Position numbers and translations under genes: made by a program
Assembly (NCBI GenBank): GCA_910578075.1
Contig: CAJTPK010000016.1
Coordinates: 16,139 to 80,138 of the forward strand
Source of the DNA: an uncultured Muribaculaceae bacterium
GTDB taxonomy: Bacteria; Bacteroidota; Bacteroidia; Bacteroidales; Muribaculaceae
Length of the DNA: 64,000 bases
Reading direction: 5' to 3'
Shown: in pieces, positions 18,163 through 28,163 of the stretch
Position numbering within the stretch: position 1 is the stretch's first letter
How the letters are laid out: the number at the start of each line of letters is the position of its first letter
Notes under the pieces: generated by a model
Seen by the model: the letters and a program-made list of their open reading frames with translations, nothing else
Database searches by the model: none
Told to the model about the DNA's origin: nothing

Positions 18163-19270
18163 TTACACACTTTGATAGCTTATTAAGGCAGTAAGTAAAG
18201 TTTGTGCGGAATTTTGCCAATTATAGCGAGATGAGATAAGGTCTCGAACTTCAGGATTGAAGGGGCTGTTAAGTGCATTAATTATTGCAGAATCTAAATT
18301 TTCTTGGTCAGTTATATCTACTAAATTATCACCGAAGAATGTAAAATCTCCCATTGCTGTAGCATTATTGCAAACAACCGGAACGCCAGCCATTGCAGCT
18401 TCTATTGGGGGGGATTCCAAAACCTTCTGCAAGTGCAGGATAAATAAAAAGTGAAGTAGCTTTATACCACATTTTGAGTTCATAAAATGGAGCATTGTCA
18501 ATGATATGCACATGTTCCTTTTCCGTAATAGTTAGATTATTATAAACATCGTTGAAATCCTTTGACGGAATAGTTGGGCGTCCGATAAACACAAGATCGT
18601 GTGAAAAGCCATTTTTAACTATAAGTCTTTTCCAAGCTTTCAGAACCTCTGTTTGGTTTTTCCTGGGTTCTCTTCTGCTTACATATAGAATATAATTATT
18701 GATGCCCTTATCTTTGACAAATTTTTTTGCGTTTTCCTCGTCAATGTGTTTGAATTCTTCAGATACTGCATTGGGAGTTACAACTATCTTATCGGATGGG
18801 ATATTGAAGTGATATGCGATGCGATCTTTTGAATAGTTTGATACAGTGCAGAGAATATCTGTATCTGTTGCAGACTTTTTGAATGTAAGTCCCTTGATTA
18901 ATCTATATCGCCATGGGAAATACTGAGGAAAATCCTTGAACAAAATGTCGTGCAATGTTACAATGGTTTTACAGTTTTTCCATAAGGGTGCGGTGTATTG
19001 ATAGTGAGCCCAATCGATATTATATTTTTTTATAATTTGCGGAAACTCAAGAAGTAGTCGGTAGAACTTATTACAATCTGACAATTGAATATAATGAATA
19101 TTTTTACCCTTTCCGAATATGTTTCTTATATTTTCAACATCCCTTGCAGCAAAGTAGAAATCAATGTTGGGAGCAAGTTTGGGTGCCTCGGTATATATGC
19201 CTTTAATATAGGTGTTTATACCCTCTGTGGTTTTCTCGTCAAAGCAATGGCAATCAACTAATAGTCTCAT
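18163..19270 (-). pseudogene. Glycosyltransferase family 4, frameshifted at a C7 run
   Basis: Two overlapping frames together make one ~365-residue GT4 enzyme. The N-terminal frame (19270 downward) runs through DCHCFDEKTTEGINTYIKG, the mid-domain strand NYILYVSRREPRKNQTEVL and FIYPALAEGFGIPP. It then falls out of frame, while the second frame continues with IEAAMAGVPVVCNNATAMGD to the end at 18163. The break coincides with seven G on the plus strand at 18407-18413 (C7 in the gene), where six would keep the frame. It could be a true mutation, a slippage-based on/off switch, or a sequencing error. Start ATG 19270, two bases from the upstream acetyltransferase stop. Confidence 0.85.
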
Positions 19271-19271
19271 G

Positions 19272-19952
19272 TTATTCTCGTGTTTTAATTATTCTTGCAG
19301 GAATTCCTCCGATTATCACATTGTCTGGAAAAATTCCCGACACAACCGCTCCGGCTGCCACAATACATCCATTCCCAATTTGCGTACCGTCAAGAATAGT
19401 AGATTTTGCCCCAATCCAACAGCCTTTCCCAATTTTTATTCCTTTATGGTTCACACCTTGAAGTCTGATTGGGATATCTAAATCTTTAAAGTTGTGGTTT
19501 TCAGGATGTATGCTCACATAATTGCCGATAATAGTGTCATCACCGATCTCTAAGCCGCCTGCACCACCATAATGACCACATGTTCCCAGACCGACATTAT
19601 TACCGATTCTTATACCTTTACCAAGCTGCTGCAGACTGCCTGTTACAATCATTGTAGTTCCTATTCCGAATGAAACACCATCACCACATGTTATACCCTC
19701 TATGCCCAACGCGTCAATGTAGCATCTTGGGCCAATCATCAGGTTTCTTCCGAATTTGAAGCATGAAGAGCCTCTTAATATAGCTGAAGGACTTAAAAAC
19801 ACGCTTCTGATGGTTAATAATCGGATAGAGCCATAAATCCTATTTACAATTTTTCCTGAAAGTAATCTAATCAAATAGGCAGATGGTATTTGAGGATCCA
19901 AGCTGATATTACGGATTTTGGAAACAAGAGAATATATAAATTTGCGCAACAT
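19272..19952 (-). CDS. Hexapeptide-repeat acyltransferase (LbH, WcaF/serine-acetyltransferase-like)
   Basis: 226 residues with repeated [LIV]-G-x4 hexapeptides forming a left-handed beta-helix (IGPRCYIDALGIEGI, IRIGNNVGLGTCGHYGG, IGDDTIIGNYVSIHPE, IGKGCWIGAKSTILDG, IGNGCIVAAGAVVSG). The segment SIHPENHNF contains the catalytic-type histidine seen in O-acetyltransferases of this group. It probably O-acetylates a sugar of the surface polysaccharide. It is packed between a GT2 gene and the frameshifted GT4 gene. Confidence 0.9.
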   Translation of the reverse strand: MLRKFIYSLVSKIRNISLDPQIPSAYLIRLLSGKIVNRIYGSIRLLTIRSVFLSPSAILRGSSCFKFGRNLMIGPRCYIDALGIEGITCGDGVSFGIGTTMIVTGSLQQLGKGIRIGNNVGLGTCGHYGGAGGLEIGDDTIIGNYVSIHPENHNFKDLDIPIRLQGVNHKGIKIGKGCWIGAKSTILDGTQIGNGCIVAAGAVVSGIFPDNVIIGGIPARIIKTRE

Positions 19953-19960
19953 GTTTAATA

Positions 19961-20827
19961 TTATTTAATTGAATATATGTAGGCTTTTAGTTTATCATGA
20001 ATGGACCAATCTTGTTTGAGTATTACCGGAATCCCAAATATTGCCTGATTAATTTTCCATCCTATTTTTTGAAAGATATTAAAATGTTTTGACGTGTATA
20101 TCTTAATGGATTTCTGCCACATATAATATCGTTTTAGCGTGATTCCCTGTGACTCCCCAAAACTTCCACCTTCGAGGTGGATTATTTGGGGAGACGATAT
20201 AAGGATATTTTTCAATCCTAATTGATACAATCTGAGTTGGAGATCTACTTCTTCGCAATACATAAAATAATCCTTATCAAAGCCTCCGATTTTCTCAAAA
20301 TTTTCTTTGGATATAAACATGTCTGCACCAATGACATATTCAATTCTTTCCTGAAGTTTGTGTTTTAATACTTTATTGCGCAATGAGAAATAAAGATATT
20401 TTAATGTATCAAAAGGAGAAAGGAAAAGGGATCCTGATACATTAGGTTTAAGCTCCTTATTTAAAAGGTGTGCACCGATAGCTCCATAAATTTTATTGTC
20501 TGGATCATTATGTTCCATGAATTTATAGAAGTCTGTCAAAGCATCGTTTAGTAATATAGTATCAGCATTTAGGAAGAAGAGATACTTCCCGTTTGCACAA
20601 GCTGCACCAACGTTATTAGCACGTCCGAATCCTACATTTTCATCATTCTGAATCCATTTGATATATGGAAAATTCTTGAGTATTTTATCTTTACAATTTT
20701 GGGGAGACTTGTTGTCAACTATAATACATTCATAAGAAACTCCACGAGTTTGTGCCTCAATTGAGTTAATACAATCAATAAGGAGATCTCCTGTATTGTA
20801 ATTGACGATAATGATAGAGACGTTCAT
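19961..20827 (-). CDS. Glycosyltransferase family 2 (rhamnosyltransferase-like)
   Basis: 288 residues with a GT-A fold: N-terminal MNVSIIIVNYNTGDLLIDC, nucleotide-sugar pocket ECIIVDNKSPQNC, NVGFGRANNVGAA and the metal-binding DXD-type motif in FFLNADTIL. A later segment (GGFDKDYFMYCEEVDLQLR) carries the ED-type catalytic motif typical of WbbL-like rhamnosyltransferases. It transfers a sugar to the lipid-linked repeat unit at the inner membrane. The start overlaps the end of the polymerase frame by 53 bases. Confidence 0.92.
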   Translation of the reverse strand: MNVSIIIVNYNTGDLLIDCINSIEAQTRGVSYECIIVDNKSPQNCKDKILKNFPYIKWIQNDENVGFGRANNVGAACANGKYLFFLNADTILLNDALTDFYKFMEHNDPDNKIYGAIGAHLLNKELKPNVSGSLFLSPFDTLKYLYFSLRNKVLKHKLQERIEYVIGADMFISKENFEKIGGFDKDYFMYCEEVDLQLRLYQLGLKNILISSPQIIHLEGGSFGESQGITLKRYYMWQKSIKIYTSKHFNIFQKIGWKINQAIFGIPVILKQDWSIHDKLKAYIYSIK

Positions 20828-22053
20828 TATGTATGATTAAATATTTAGAGTAGTAATAATATAGAACACCAATGATAAAAAGAGATCCATTGTAATTTGG
20901 ATTTACATAAGTGGTTACTGAAGAATTGGTGATGAATAGCATTATAATTGAAGCGATCGATAGAGATTTAAATAGAGTAGCGTTCTGCATAAATGATTTT
21001 CGAATATGAGAACATTTGTAAATATTTACAGTTCCCCATACAAATAACAATAAGATTCCAAGATAACCTGACTTAACCAATATATAAGGGTATCCGTTGT
21101 GAAGAATCGGAATATACCGTTTCCCAAGGAACTCTGCACTCCCAACGTCTACTTTAGTCCCGAAACCGTGACCTAATATTTTTTCAAAAAAATTGTACTC
21201 TTCAAATGATTTAAGAGCCATATATATTTCATACCCCCTCCAATTGACGTTTATGTCTCGATTATTAGTGAAGCTATGATTTGAACTAATTTCACTTTTT
21301 GAATGTAGTATTAGTTTTATCATTGGATTATCAGGGTTAAATATAAATAATGAAGCAACTATGCAGCCGCATATTGAAATATATATAATGGTTTTAGCAT
21401 GATGTTTTTTATAGTAACTCCAGCCTGTAAAAAAACATAAATATTATTTCAGAAATCCATAGCGTACGGGTACCGCTAAGATAGACGCCGATTATGCATA
21501 GAATAAAACCTAACCAAGCATGCTTATTTTGGATAGAATTTTTTTTTGAGAATAAGATTTCATACCAATAAATGGACGCCGCAACTATAATAGTTGAATT
21601 TGCTTGTATGAGAGATACTTCCCTCGCTTCTCGTGGGTTTATGAGACCATCAAATCCTATCGATAAAAACACAGAAACTGAAAGTACAACAGTAGACAGT
21701 ATTCCACTCATTTTAATTGCTCGTAGTATTACGCTTGTGCTGTTCTTCATTGCAATGTATTGACCTATAATAATTGCAAATACCGGATTTAGAAAATAAT
21801 AAAGGTCTTTGAATATTTCAAAATTAGTGGCATCAGCATTATTGCCACAAATTCCCATAACCAATGGAAAAATTGGCAATAATAGTAGTGGTAAAGTATA
21901 TTTTGTAATTATCCCGTTGATACCGTATCTTATTATACACACTATGCAAATAAAGTCAAAAATCAAGTATCCTATGTTTCCGGCTAGACCCCGATTAAAT
22001 ATCAGCCATAACATTATAGCTAACCAAAATATTTTTTTTGTTGATCGCATCAT
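20775..22053 (-). pseudogene. O-antigen polymerase (Wzy-like), frameshifted at an A7 run
   Basis: Two consecutive frames form one polytopic membrane protein of roughly 425 residues. The N-terminal frame (22053 to 21409) has about six hydrophobic segments and ends with SGTRTLWISEIIFMFF. Moving one base at the A7 run at 21429-21435 (T7 in the gene) restores an open frame (TGWSYYKKHHAKTII and onward) that joins the downstream frame with a Wzy/ligase-like loop (GHGFGTK, HNGYPYILVKSGYLG) and further membrane segments. Wzy polymerases polymerise lipid-linked repeat units in the periplasm. Assignment rests on topology and locus context because Wzy sequences are poorly conserved. Confidence 0.75.
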
Positions 22054-22058
22054 ATGGG

Positions 22059-23329
22059 TTATGATTTTTTTCTGTTGAAATTATCAATTGCTATCTTGTA
22101 TAGCTGATTGAATTTCTTCCTTCGTTCAGGCCAAAGGTATTTAGACGCTTCATTTATTACATTTTGAGCTTTCTCAATTAGAATATTCGGATTTTCACAA
22201 ATCATATCAATTGTATCTGCAATACTCTGAATCAAATGTTCCTCGATGTCTATCTTTATTGGAAATCCTGCAGTGCTTGTAACTGTGTCATGCATTCCGC
22301 AATGATCCAATGATAATGTTGGAACGCCAGCTTCCATGGCCTCCCATACAACTGTTGGATTACCTTCCATAATAGATGTCAGAATATTCAAGTGAGATGT
22401 TTTAAATAATGCTCCGACTTCCTCTCTTGTAAGTTTACCATGGAATGTCACGATTTCTTCAAGGTTATTATTAAGTACATATTTTTTCAAAGACTTTTCA
22501 AGAGGTCCATTGCCTACTATATTAAGTCTGATATCGGTTTTATGTGACATTAACGAGATTGATTTCAGAAGAAGAATGTTGTTCTTACGACCATCCAGTG
22601 TACCAACTGTAATTAGCGTTAAGGGTTTGTGATTATTAAATTTTTCATAGTGTAATTGGGGTTCATGACGCAAGCAATTTTCAGGCATGTATTCGCTATC
22701 AATATTATATTTATCTTTTAAAGCTTTTTGATTCTCAGAAGTTGCAGCAATTACTACATCGATTGAATTAAAGCTTTGCGAATAGTCCTATTGAATTTTG
22801 TAGATATATATCCTGTTGCTGAACGTATAAATTGATGTATTCTCTCCTTAGTCCCTGTATTATCTAATAATAATTTATTAGTATTTAGCAAACCACCCAT
22901 CGGACCACGCATATACGGTAGATTGATTTTCCAAAGATATCCTTGTTCACGATAACCAATAGGTCCCAGATAATGTATCAAATCATAGGTTTCGCCATTG
23001 TTAATTAATTTCTTGGCTCTTTTATATGCAGTCTTATGCCATATTCGATAAGCTGGGAAATAGGAATAAATAAAATATCCTTTTTTATTGGGCCAATTCA
23101 GGATCCTTGAGAAAATGTTAGGTTTGACAAATTCGAATTTAACATTTGGAAGAGAGTTGGATTTCAGCCACTCTTGCAAATCACTATTGTCACCCAACTC
23201 AGAGCCGGCACATCCATATAAAATAGTTAGCTCATTTTCCTTAGACATTTCTAAAATATAATTCCAAGCGACTGAGAATTCACTGCCCCGGAATGGAGAA
23301 AGATATGCTGCTAAGACTAATATTTTCAT
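22059..23329 (-). pseudogene. Glycosyltransferase family 4, frameshifted near 22770
   Basis: The N-terminal frame (23329 to 22754) begins MKILVLAAYLSPFRGSEFSV and contains the GPIGYREQGYLWK and PYMRGPMGG segments of GT4 enzymes. The C-terminal frame (open through NSIDVVIAATSENQKAL and continuing to 22059) holds the sugar-nucleotide domain (LITVGTLDGRKNNILLL, TSIMEGNPTVVWEAMEAGVP). The frames meet near AAAGCTTTAATTC at about 22766-22779, where loss of one base explains the break. Read together the enzyme has about 420 residues, normal for the family. Non-functional as read, unless the frameshift is a sequencing error. Confidence 0.82.
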
Positions 23330-23344
23330 TGTTTTTGAGATTTC

Positions 23345-24493
23345 TTAAGATTTATTCTTGTAATTTACAACAATGGAATCAATGGTAGCACTTATTTCTT
23401 TTCCCCAATGCTCCCAATTAAGTTTTGAATTATATAAATCTCGTGCCCTTATACTCATCATATTTAATTCTCCATTCTGTGCCTTTTCTTTTATGGATTT
23501 GCCAAAATCTATTCCAGTCGAACCAATTGGTAACTTGTAGCCATTTACCCCGTCAATTATATAGTTTCCTATGCCGCCAGTGTCATGTGTGAAAACAGGA
23601 AGAGAGTATGCGGATGCCTCTGCAAATGAAATGGCAGAGCATTCTGCAACCGTAGGTAATAACAAAGCATGAGAATTTTTTAATAATGAGACAAGTTTAT
23701 TATAATCTCCGGTGTTATTTTTGTTCAGGAATCCGTGATATTCAACAAACGGTAATTTTGAAATATTCTCATTAAGTTTTTTTATTCCTGCGATGTGTAG
23801 CTTTGTAGAGATTCCATTGTCATTTAACCATCTTACAGCCTCTACTGCAATGTCTCCTCCTTTTCGTATCCAGTCAACGCCAAGGAAAAGTAATTCTAAT
23901 TGTTTATTGAGATTATAAGGCACTTTATCATTGACAATATCCTTTTCATCGATATTTGCACCGAATTCAACGACATTAATCTTATTCGGTTCTACTTTTA
24001 AATCATTTAAAGCTGAATCTTTTGCCCAATCTGATGAGACAATTATGATGTCTGATCGTTTCATGGCTTTATTTTCGGCTTCAATGCCCTGACGCTTATT
24101 TGATTCAGTAAGATTATGAAAGTAATAATCTATCATTGCAGGAAATGTAGCATCTGTAAAATATATTATCGGTTTCTTTATTGATTCGAGATTAGCTAAG
24201 GTAGGCATACAAAAGAAAGCAGCAACAATATCACAGTTATTAAAAGACTCTACTTCTACTTTTTTATACATGCATTTATAGAAATACCTATTTAAAGCTG
24301 GAATTACATTGTATCCGCACAGTAAGTATAATGCTTTTATAAGGTATTTAAAATATTTTGCAAATCTCCTTTGTCTTATTGGTATCCATTTTAATTCTCC
24401 AATTTTACTCAACTGTTGAACCATTTTATAATTAGTGCCGGATGAGGCTTTCCTGTCCGAAGGTGCATGTTCACTCAAATAACCGATTTTCAT
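23345..24493 (-). CDS. Glycosyltransferase family 4
   Basis: 382 residues, GT-B fold. The N-terminal domain opens with MKIGYLSEHAPSDRKASSGT. The C-terminal domain shows the nucleotide-sugar strand LELLFLGVDWIRKGGDIAVEA and the EX7E-type region LLPTVAECSAISFAEASAYSLP, followed by FTHDTGGIGNYI. It has an intact frame, unlike its downstream neighbour. Probably adds one sugar of the repeat unit; sugar specificity cannot be read from sequence. Confidence 0.9.
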   Translation of the reverse strand: MKIGYLSEHAPSDRKASSGTNYKMVQQLSKIGELKWIPIRQRRFAKYFKYLIKALYLLCGYNVIPALNRYFYKCMYKKVEVESFNNCDIVAAFFCMPTLANLESIKKPIIYFTDATFPAMIDYYFHNLTESNKRQGIEAENKAMKRSDIIIVSSDWAKDSALNDLKVEPNKINVVEFGANIDEKDIVNDKVPYNLNKQLELLFLGVDWIRKGGDIAVEAVRWLNDNGISTKLHIAGIKKLNENISKLPFVEYHGFLNKNNTGDYNKLVSLLKNSHALLLPTVAECSAISFAEASAYSLPVFTHDTGGIGNYIIDGVNGYKLPIGSTGIDFGKSIKEKAQNGELNMMSIRARDLYNSKLNWEHWGKEISATIDSIVVNYKNKS

Positions 24494-24601
24494 TATTTAT
24501 AAAAATTATCATTGTAATAACTCAAGTTCATGTCTCCTGATGCCATTTATCTGCTTTATCGAAATTTTCAGAATAAATGTTCTTATTAAGAATCAATTTA
24601 A

Positions 24602-25630
24602 CTATAAAATTGCTCTCCAACGGGACGCAATTTTATCTGATTGGTATTCTTCCCCTGTGGCAATTGCTGCTGCTCTTAACTCTTGATACATTGAGTTGGG
24701 CAATTCGATTGCTTTGTTTATTGATAATTCAATCTCACCTTCTTTTGAAATAAAACCGGATAGATTGTCAATAATAATTTCTTTAGGACCTGGATGGTCT
24801 GTTGTAATTGGGACACATCCGCAAGCCATGCTTTCAATTATAGATATACCGAATAATTCTTCCCAAGATCCAACACGTTTTGAATTCATGATTAGAAATG
24901 AATGTGAAGAATATATCGGAATGAGATTGTTTAAACCATTTATAAATCCGATGTAATTTATATTCGTATATCTTTCAGCATATGATTTGACAATATCTTC
25001 AAGATCTCCAGAACCGGCTATAGTAAGAGTTGCCTCAGAGTGCCTTGCAAAAATTTCAAGAAGTTCGGAAATACCTTTACATTTTACGAGACGTCCAACG
25101 TAAATGAAACTGTTATCTTTATATTTAGGAGTCGCTTTAATTATTGAAGAGTAAGAATGATTGACTACTGAAATATTTGTTCCATCGGAATAACCATGTG
25201 TTATTAATTCCTCTTTAGTTTTATTACTGACGGCAAAAATTTGAGACACATTATTTGTAAATCTTTTCCATTTATTTTTTAGATGTTCTGATTTTGTTGG
25301 TTGAGCCATATTAGAGCCGTTCCAAGAAGTAAAAGATGTATGATAATATAATTCATGATTCTGTAGTGCTCTACATAACCAAGGAAGATATTTGTTAAAT
25401 GGTGCTATCCCCAACACGATCTTTTGATCATGTTTGAAGGGTAATGTTAGCATCGTATAAATTGAAATGAATGCTGATTTATATCTTCTGTGATAGAATG
25501 CAGCTAAGATTCCTCTGATGGTGAATACGCCCATGGTTACTTTATAACCATTCTTATTAGCAAGTGAGACCAAAGCATTGTAATGAGAAGGTGCCCCATG
25601 TTCATGCAAAACATAGATATGCTTATTCAT
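24602..25630 (-). CDS. Glycosyltransferase family 4
   Basis: 342 residues. N-terminal part MNKHIYVLHEHGAPSHYNAL; C-terminal sugar-nucleotide domain with FIYVGRLVKCKGISELLEIF, ATLTIAGSGDLEDIV and EELFGISIIESMACGCVPIT carrying the EX7E glutamates. Its ATG overlaps the flippase stop in an ATGA arrangement (25627-25630), so translation of the two is coupled. Low GC content matches the rest of the polysaccharide block. Confidence 0.9.
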   Translation of the reverse strand: MNKHIYVLHEHGAPSHYNALVSLANKNGYKVTMGVFTIRGILAAFYHRRYKSAFISIYTMLTLPFKHDQKIVLGIAPFNKYLPWLCRALQNHELYYHTSFTSWNGSNMAQPTKSEHLKNKWKRFTNNVSQIFAVSNKTKEELITHGYSDGTNISVVNHSYSSIIKATPKYKDNSFIYVGRLVKCKGISELLEIFARHSEATLTIAGSGDLEDIVKSYAERYTNINYIGFINGLNNLIPIYSSHSFLIMNSKRVGSWEELFGISIIESMACGCVPITTDHPGPKEIIIDNLSGFISKEGEIELSINKAIELPNSMYQELRAAAIATGEEYQSDKIASRWRAIL

Positions 25631-27138
25631 CGTTTTATAAAAGATTTCAATTTATTCCGTTCTGTAACATTTAGCCCTATTAACAGAACTGATATAACAG
25701 TAATTATGAATGATGCACTTGAGAAAATAAGTGCATTGATAAGGTTGTTTGGCTCGTAGAATATAATGCTGAATGGAAGTATAAATATTGAACAGAATAA
25801 TGTTACAAAAATCTCTCTGAGTATTATATTCCGAGTCATTCTTAATAGGGATATATTTATAATTTTGCTGTAAAAAATAAATTTACAAATCATGCAAAAG
25901 AAGCTGTTGAGTATACCGATAAAAAATGCATATTGCGGTGATAGATTACCAAATCTAAACCCTATGTATACTATGCTAAACATGATTATTTTAATACAAC
26001 TTAAAGAAATAACAAATTTCTTGACTTTCCCAGTTGCTTGAATCGCAATATTTAATGTTCCCCCCATTCCTAAAATTAGCACTTCGATGAGAAGTAACAA
26101 AGTGAAACTATAGGTATATTCTGGCACATCAACTAACCAAATCTGTAAAAGTTGCTTCATGCAAAAAAATGCAGGAATTACCATAACCAAAATTAGATAA
26201 TAGGATAGTCGAGATGACTGGACTACAAGGGAGTGCATGTCCTTATATTCAGATGTGGCATAATGTTTTGTAATTTGAGGAGATGCTGCACTTTGGAAAT
26301 TCCCAGCAAAACTCATCATCACGCCTTTGACATTGTATGCAATTCCACGTGCGGCATTCGCAACCGGTCCAAAAAAGATATTTAAAATAATATTTAATCC
26401 TTGATCCATCATTACATCTCCAAAATTGGAGAATAGATTCCAGCTGGAAAAACTTAAAATTTCCTTGAATTTTGATGGAGAATAAATGATGCCAATTTTG
26501 CATTCATGAAAATGCCGAGCTGAATAGATATAGTATATAAAAGTGATAATGCCTACTACACTCGCTACTAATATTGAATAAAATGCTAATTTATCCCAGG
26601 GGGATATTATTAGCAGATATACTATGCCAAGTTTTAATACGGATTCTACAATACTGATATATGCATAAAAATTCATGCGCTCATGAGCTATGATCAGAGC
26701 ATTAAATGGAATACGTATAATGTTTAGTATCAATGAAAGTAATGAAAACTGATAAACGTAATGAGCCGCTACGTATCGGTCAGTCGCAAGATTGAGCTTA
26801 TTTTTTATAAACCATAATCCTAAAGTCTCACCAACAATTATAATGCCCAATACTATAAGAAGATAGATAGTAAGTGTCGTTTTAAAAGTATCAAGGCGGC
26901 TCTTTGCGGTGCCTTTGCCTAATTCGAATGAAAAGAATCGTGTAGATGCATTGGACATTGTAGACGTAAGAAATGTCAACATTGCAACGACTCCTCCAAT
27001 TACGTTATATATGCCAAAATCTGTGACACCAAGCACATTCAGAACAACCCTTGTTGTATAAAGTGTCACTAAGACGGTTATAATTAGCCGTATATATAAG
27101 AATATGGTATTTTTTAGAACTAACTTATGGTTAGTCAT
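25627..27138 (-). CDS. Polysaccharide flippase (Wzx / MOP superfamily)
   Basis: 503 residues with about 12-14 hydrophobic segments. The N-terminus (NTIFLYIRLIITVLVTLYTT, then RVVLNVLGVTDFGIYNVIGG) is characteristic of the Wzx-type branch of the MOP exporters. It flips lipid-linked repeat units from the cytoplasmic to the periplasmic face of the inner membrane, for polymerisation by Wzy. It is the first of the continuous block of polysaccharide genes (27138 down to 18163). Confidence 0.92.
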   Translation of the reverse strand: MTNHKLVLKNTIFLYIRLIITVLVTLYTTRVVLNVLGVTDFGIYNVIGGVVAMLTFLTSTMSNASTRFFSFELGKGTAKSRLDTFKTTLTIYLLIVLGIIIVGETLGLWFIKNKLNLATDRYVAAHYVYQFSLLSLILNIIRIPFNALIIAHERMNFYAYISIVESVLKLGIVYLLIISPWDKLAFYSILVASVVGIITFIYYIYSARHFHECKIGIIYSPSKFKEILSFSSWNLFSNFGDVMMDQGLNIILNIFFGPVANAARGIAYNVKGVMMSFAGNFQSAASPQITKHYATSEYKDMHSLVVQSSRLSYYLILVMVIPAFFCMKQLLQIWLVDVPEYTYSFTLLLLIEVLILGMGGTLNIAIQATGKVKKFVISLSCIKIIMFSIVYIGFRFGNLSPQYAFFIGILNSFFCMICKFIFYSKIINISLLRMTRNIILREIFVTLFCSIFILPFSIIFYEPNNLINALIFSSASFIITVISVLLIGLNVTERNKLKSFIKR

Positions 27139-27204
27139 AGTAAGAAATAAAATTTAACAATATGATAGTTATTGAATAATCTTAGGTATATGGGCAAAGT
27201 ATCG

Positions 27205-27227
27205 GCCGGCTTCTTTCGGAAACCGGC
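27205..27227 (-). terminator. Imperfect hairpin between the TA-like genes and the flippase
   Basis: GCCGG(C)TT pairs with AACCGGC around a CTTTCGG loop. It lies in the 170-base gap between the nucleotidyltransferase stop (27309) and the flippase start (27138). No clear T-tract follows on the minus strand, so it may attenuate and not terminate. Confidence 0.4.
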
Positions 27228-27308
27228 TATCAGTTGATTATATATTTTATTGAAGCTGTATTGAGGAGGGTAGAGGAGCGCGATACGCGTTATTTTATTA
27301 CAATTCCT

Positions 27309-27605
27309 TTATCGTATGACATAGATAGCATCTTTTTCTATTTGTGACAGAAAATAGGGTCGAAGATAGTCATGTCGCCTGATTAAATCAACAGATACTC
27401 CTAATATATCTTGCAGATAATTTTTTAGACGCAATACTTTATATGCTACTGGAGGCATGTCAACAAATAAATCCACATCGCTGTTTTCTGAGTTGTCGCC
27501 TCTCGCCATAGACCCGAACAAACACATAGACTTGACTCCATATTCATCTTTTATGTATGGAGCTTCTCGTGTCAATAATTCTATGCATTCTTTACGGGTA
27601 CGCAT
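27309..27605 (-). CDS. Minimal nucleotidyltransferase (MNT) domain protein
   Basis: 98 residues with a complete nucleotidyltransferase motif (FGSMARGDNSENSDVDLFVD) and a third acidic position in VSVDLIRRHD. Proteins of this type usually act as AMPylating antitoxins with a HEPN partner. No HEPN gene is adjacent; instead a 43-codon frame overlaps its start (27581-27712) and an HTH protein lies upstream. The partner could be one of these or could have been lost. Confidence 0.82.
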   Translation of the reverse strand: MRTRKECIELLTREAPYIKDEYGVKSMCLFGSMARGDNSENSDVDLFVDMPPVAYKVLRLKNYLQDILGVSVDLIRRHDYLRPYFLSQIEKDAIYVIR

Positions 27606-27712
27606 TCTTTTATGATTGATCGCAATCTAAAATGAGAGAATAAAGAGTCCCCTATCAACTCTTTAAGAATTTCTGCTAATTCGCTCTTGACAGATTCGTA
27701 ATGGAGAGACAT
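27581..27712 (-). CDS. Possible small protein between the HTH and MNT genes
   Basis: A 43-residue frame starting MSLHYESVKSELAEILKELI, predicted to be helical, that starts 9 bases after the HTH gene stop and overlaps the MNT start by 25 bases. No family recognised. Tight fit in a probable three-gene unit is the only support. Confidence 0.35.
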   Translation of the reverse strand: MSLHYESVKSELAEILKELIGDSLFSHFRLRSIIKECVPVKNA

Positions 27713-27720
27713 GATTATGG

Positions 27721-28146
27721 CTATAAATTATAGAAGCGGTTGATGGCGGCGCGTTCTGTGGCATTGCCGTAGCGGGATACGCGTTTTATGATGAAACTGC
27801 GATTCTTTTTCCAATCGAGGGTGGACATATCTATGTCCCAGAATACACAGTTGCGGATTGCGGGATGATCTCCAGTCAGTATTATTGAGTTGATAATACT
27901 TTGTTGTTCCTTCTGGTAGGTCTGAATACGCTGTAGGAAATACGGTTCGTAATCAAACATACTCTCAATCTTTTGTGAAAGTTGTCTACCGATATTGCGA
28001 TGTCCGTTGATGATACCATTGAGATGACTGTAAGATATTCCGATCTGTCGAGACAAATGAATCTGGGAGATACCTCTCTTCTGGAGATCCCTCCTGATGA
28101 TTTTACCGACAGGAATGGTCTTATATGTCTCAAATCTCTTTTGCAT
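27721..28146 (-). CDS. XRE-family HTH protein with DUF6922-like C-terminus
   Basis: 141 residues. Residues ~14-65 form a Cro/C1-type helix-turn-helix (GKIIRRDLQKRGISQIHLSR, then QIGISYSHLNGIINGHR) like HigA/VapI antidotes. The C-terminal part (AIRNCVFWDIDMSTLDWKKN, then FIIKRVSRYGNATERAAI) resembles a short conserved module often attached to antitoxin-like proteins in Bacteroidetes. It probably represses its own promoter (TATCTTTG at 28164-28171), acting with the downstream 43-residue and MNT genes. Its exact partner is uncertain. Confidence 0.75.
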   Translation of the reverse strand: MQKRFETYKTIPVGKIIRRDLQKRGISQIHLSRQIGISYSHLNGIINGHRNIGRQLSQKIESMFDYEPYFLQRIQTYQKEQQSIINSIILTGDHPAIRNCVFWDIDMSTLDWKKNRSFIIKRVSRYGNATERAAINRFYNL

Positions 28147-28163
28147 CTTTATTGGATTGATTG

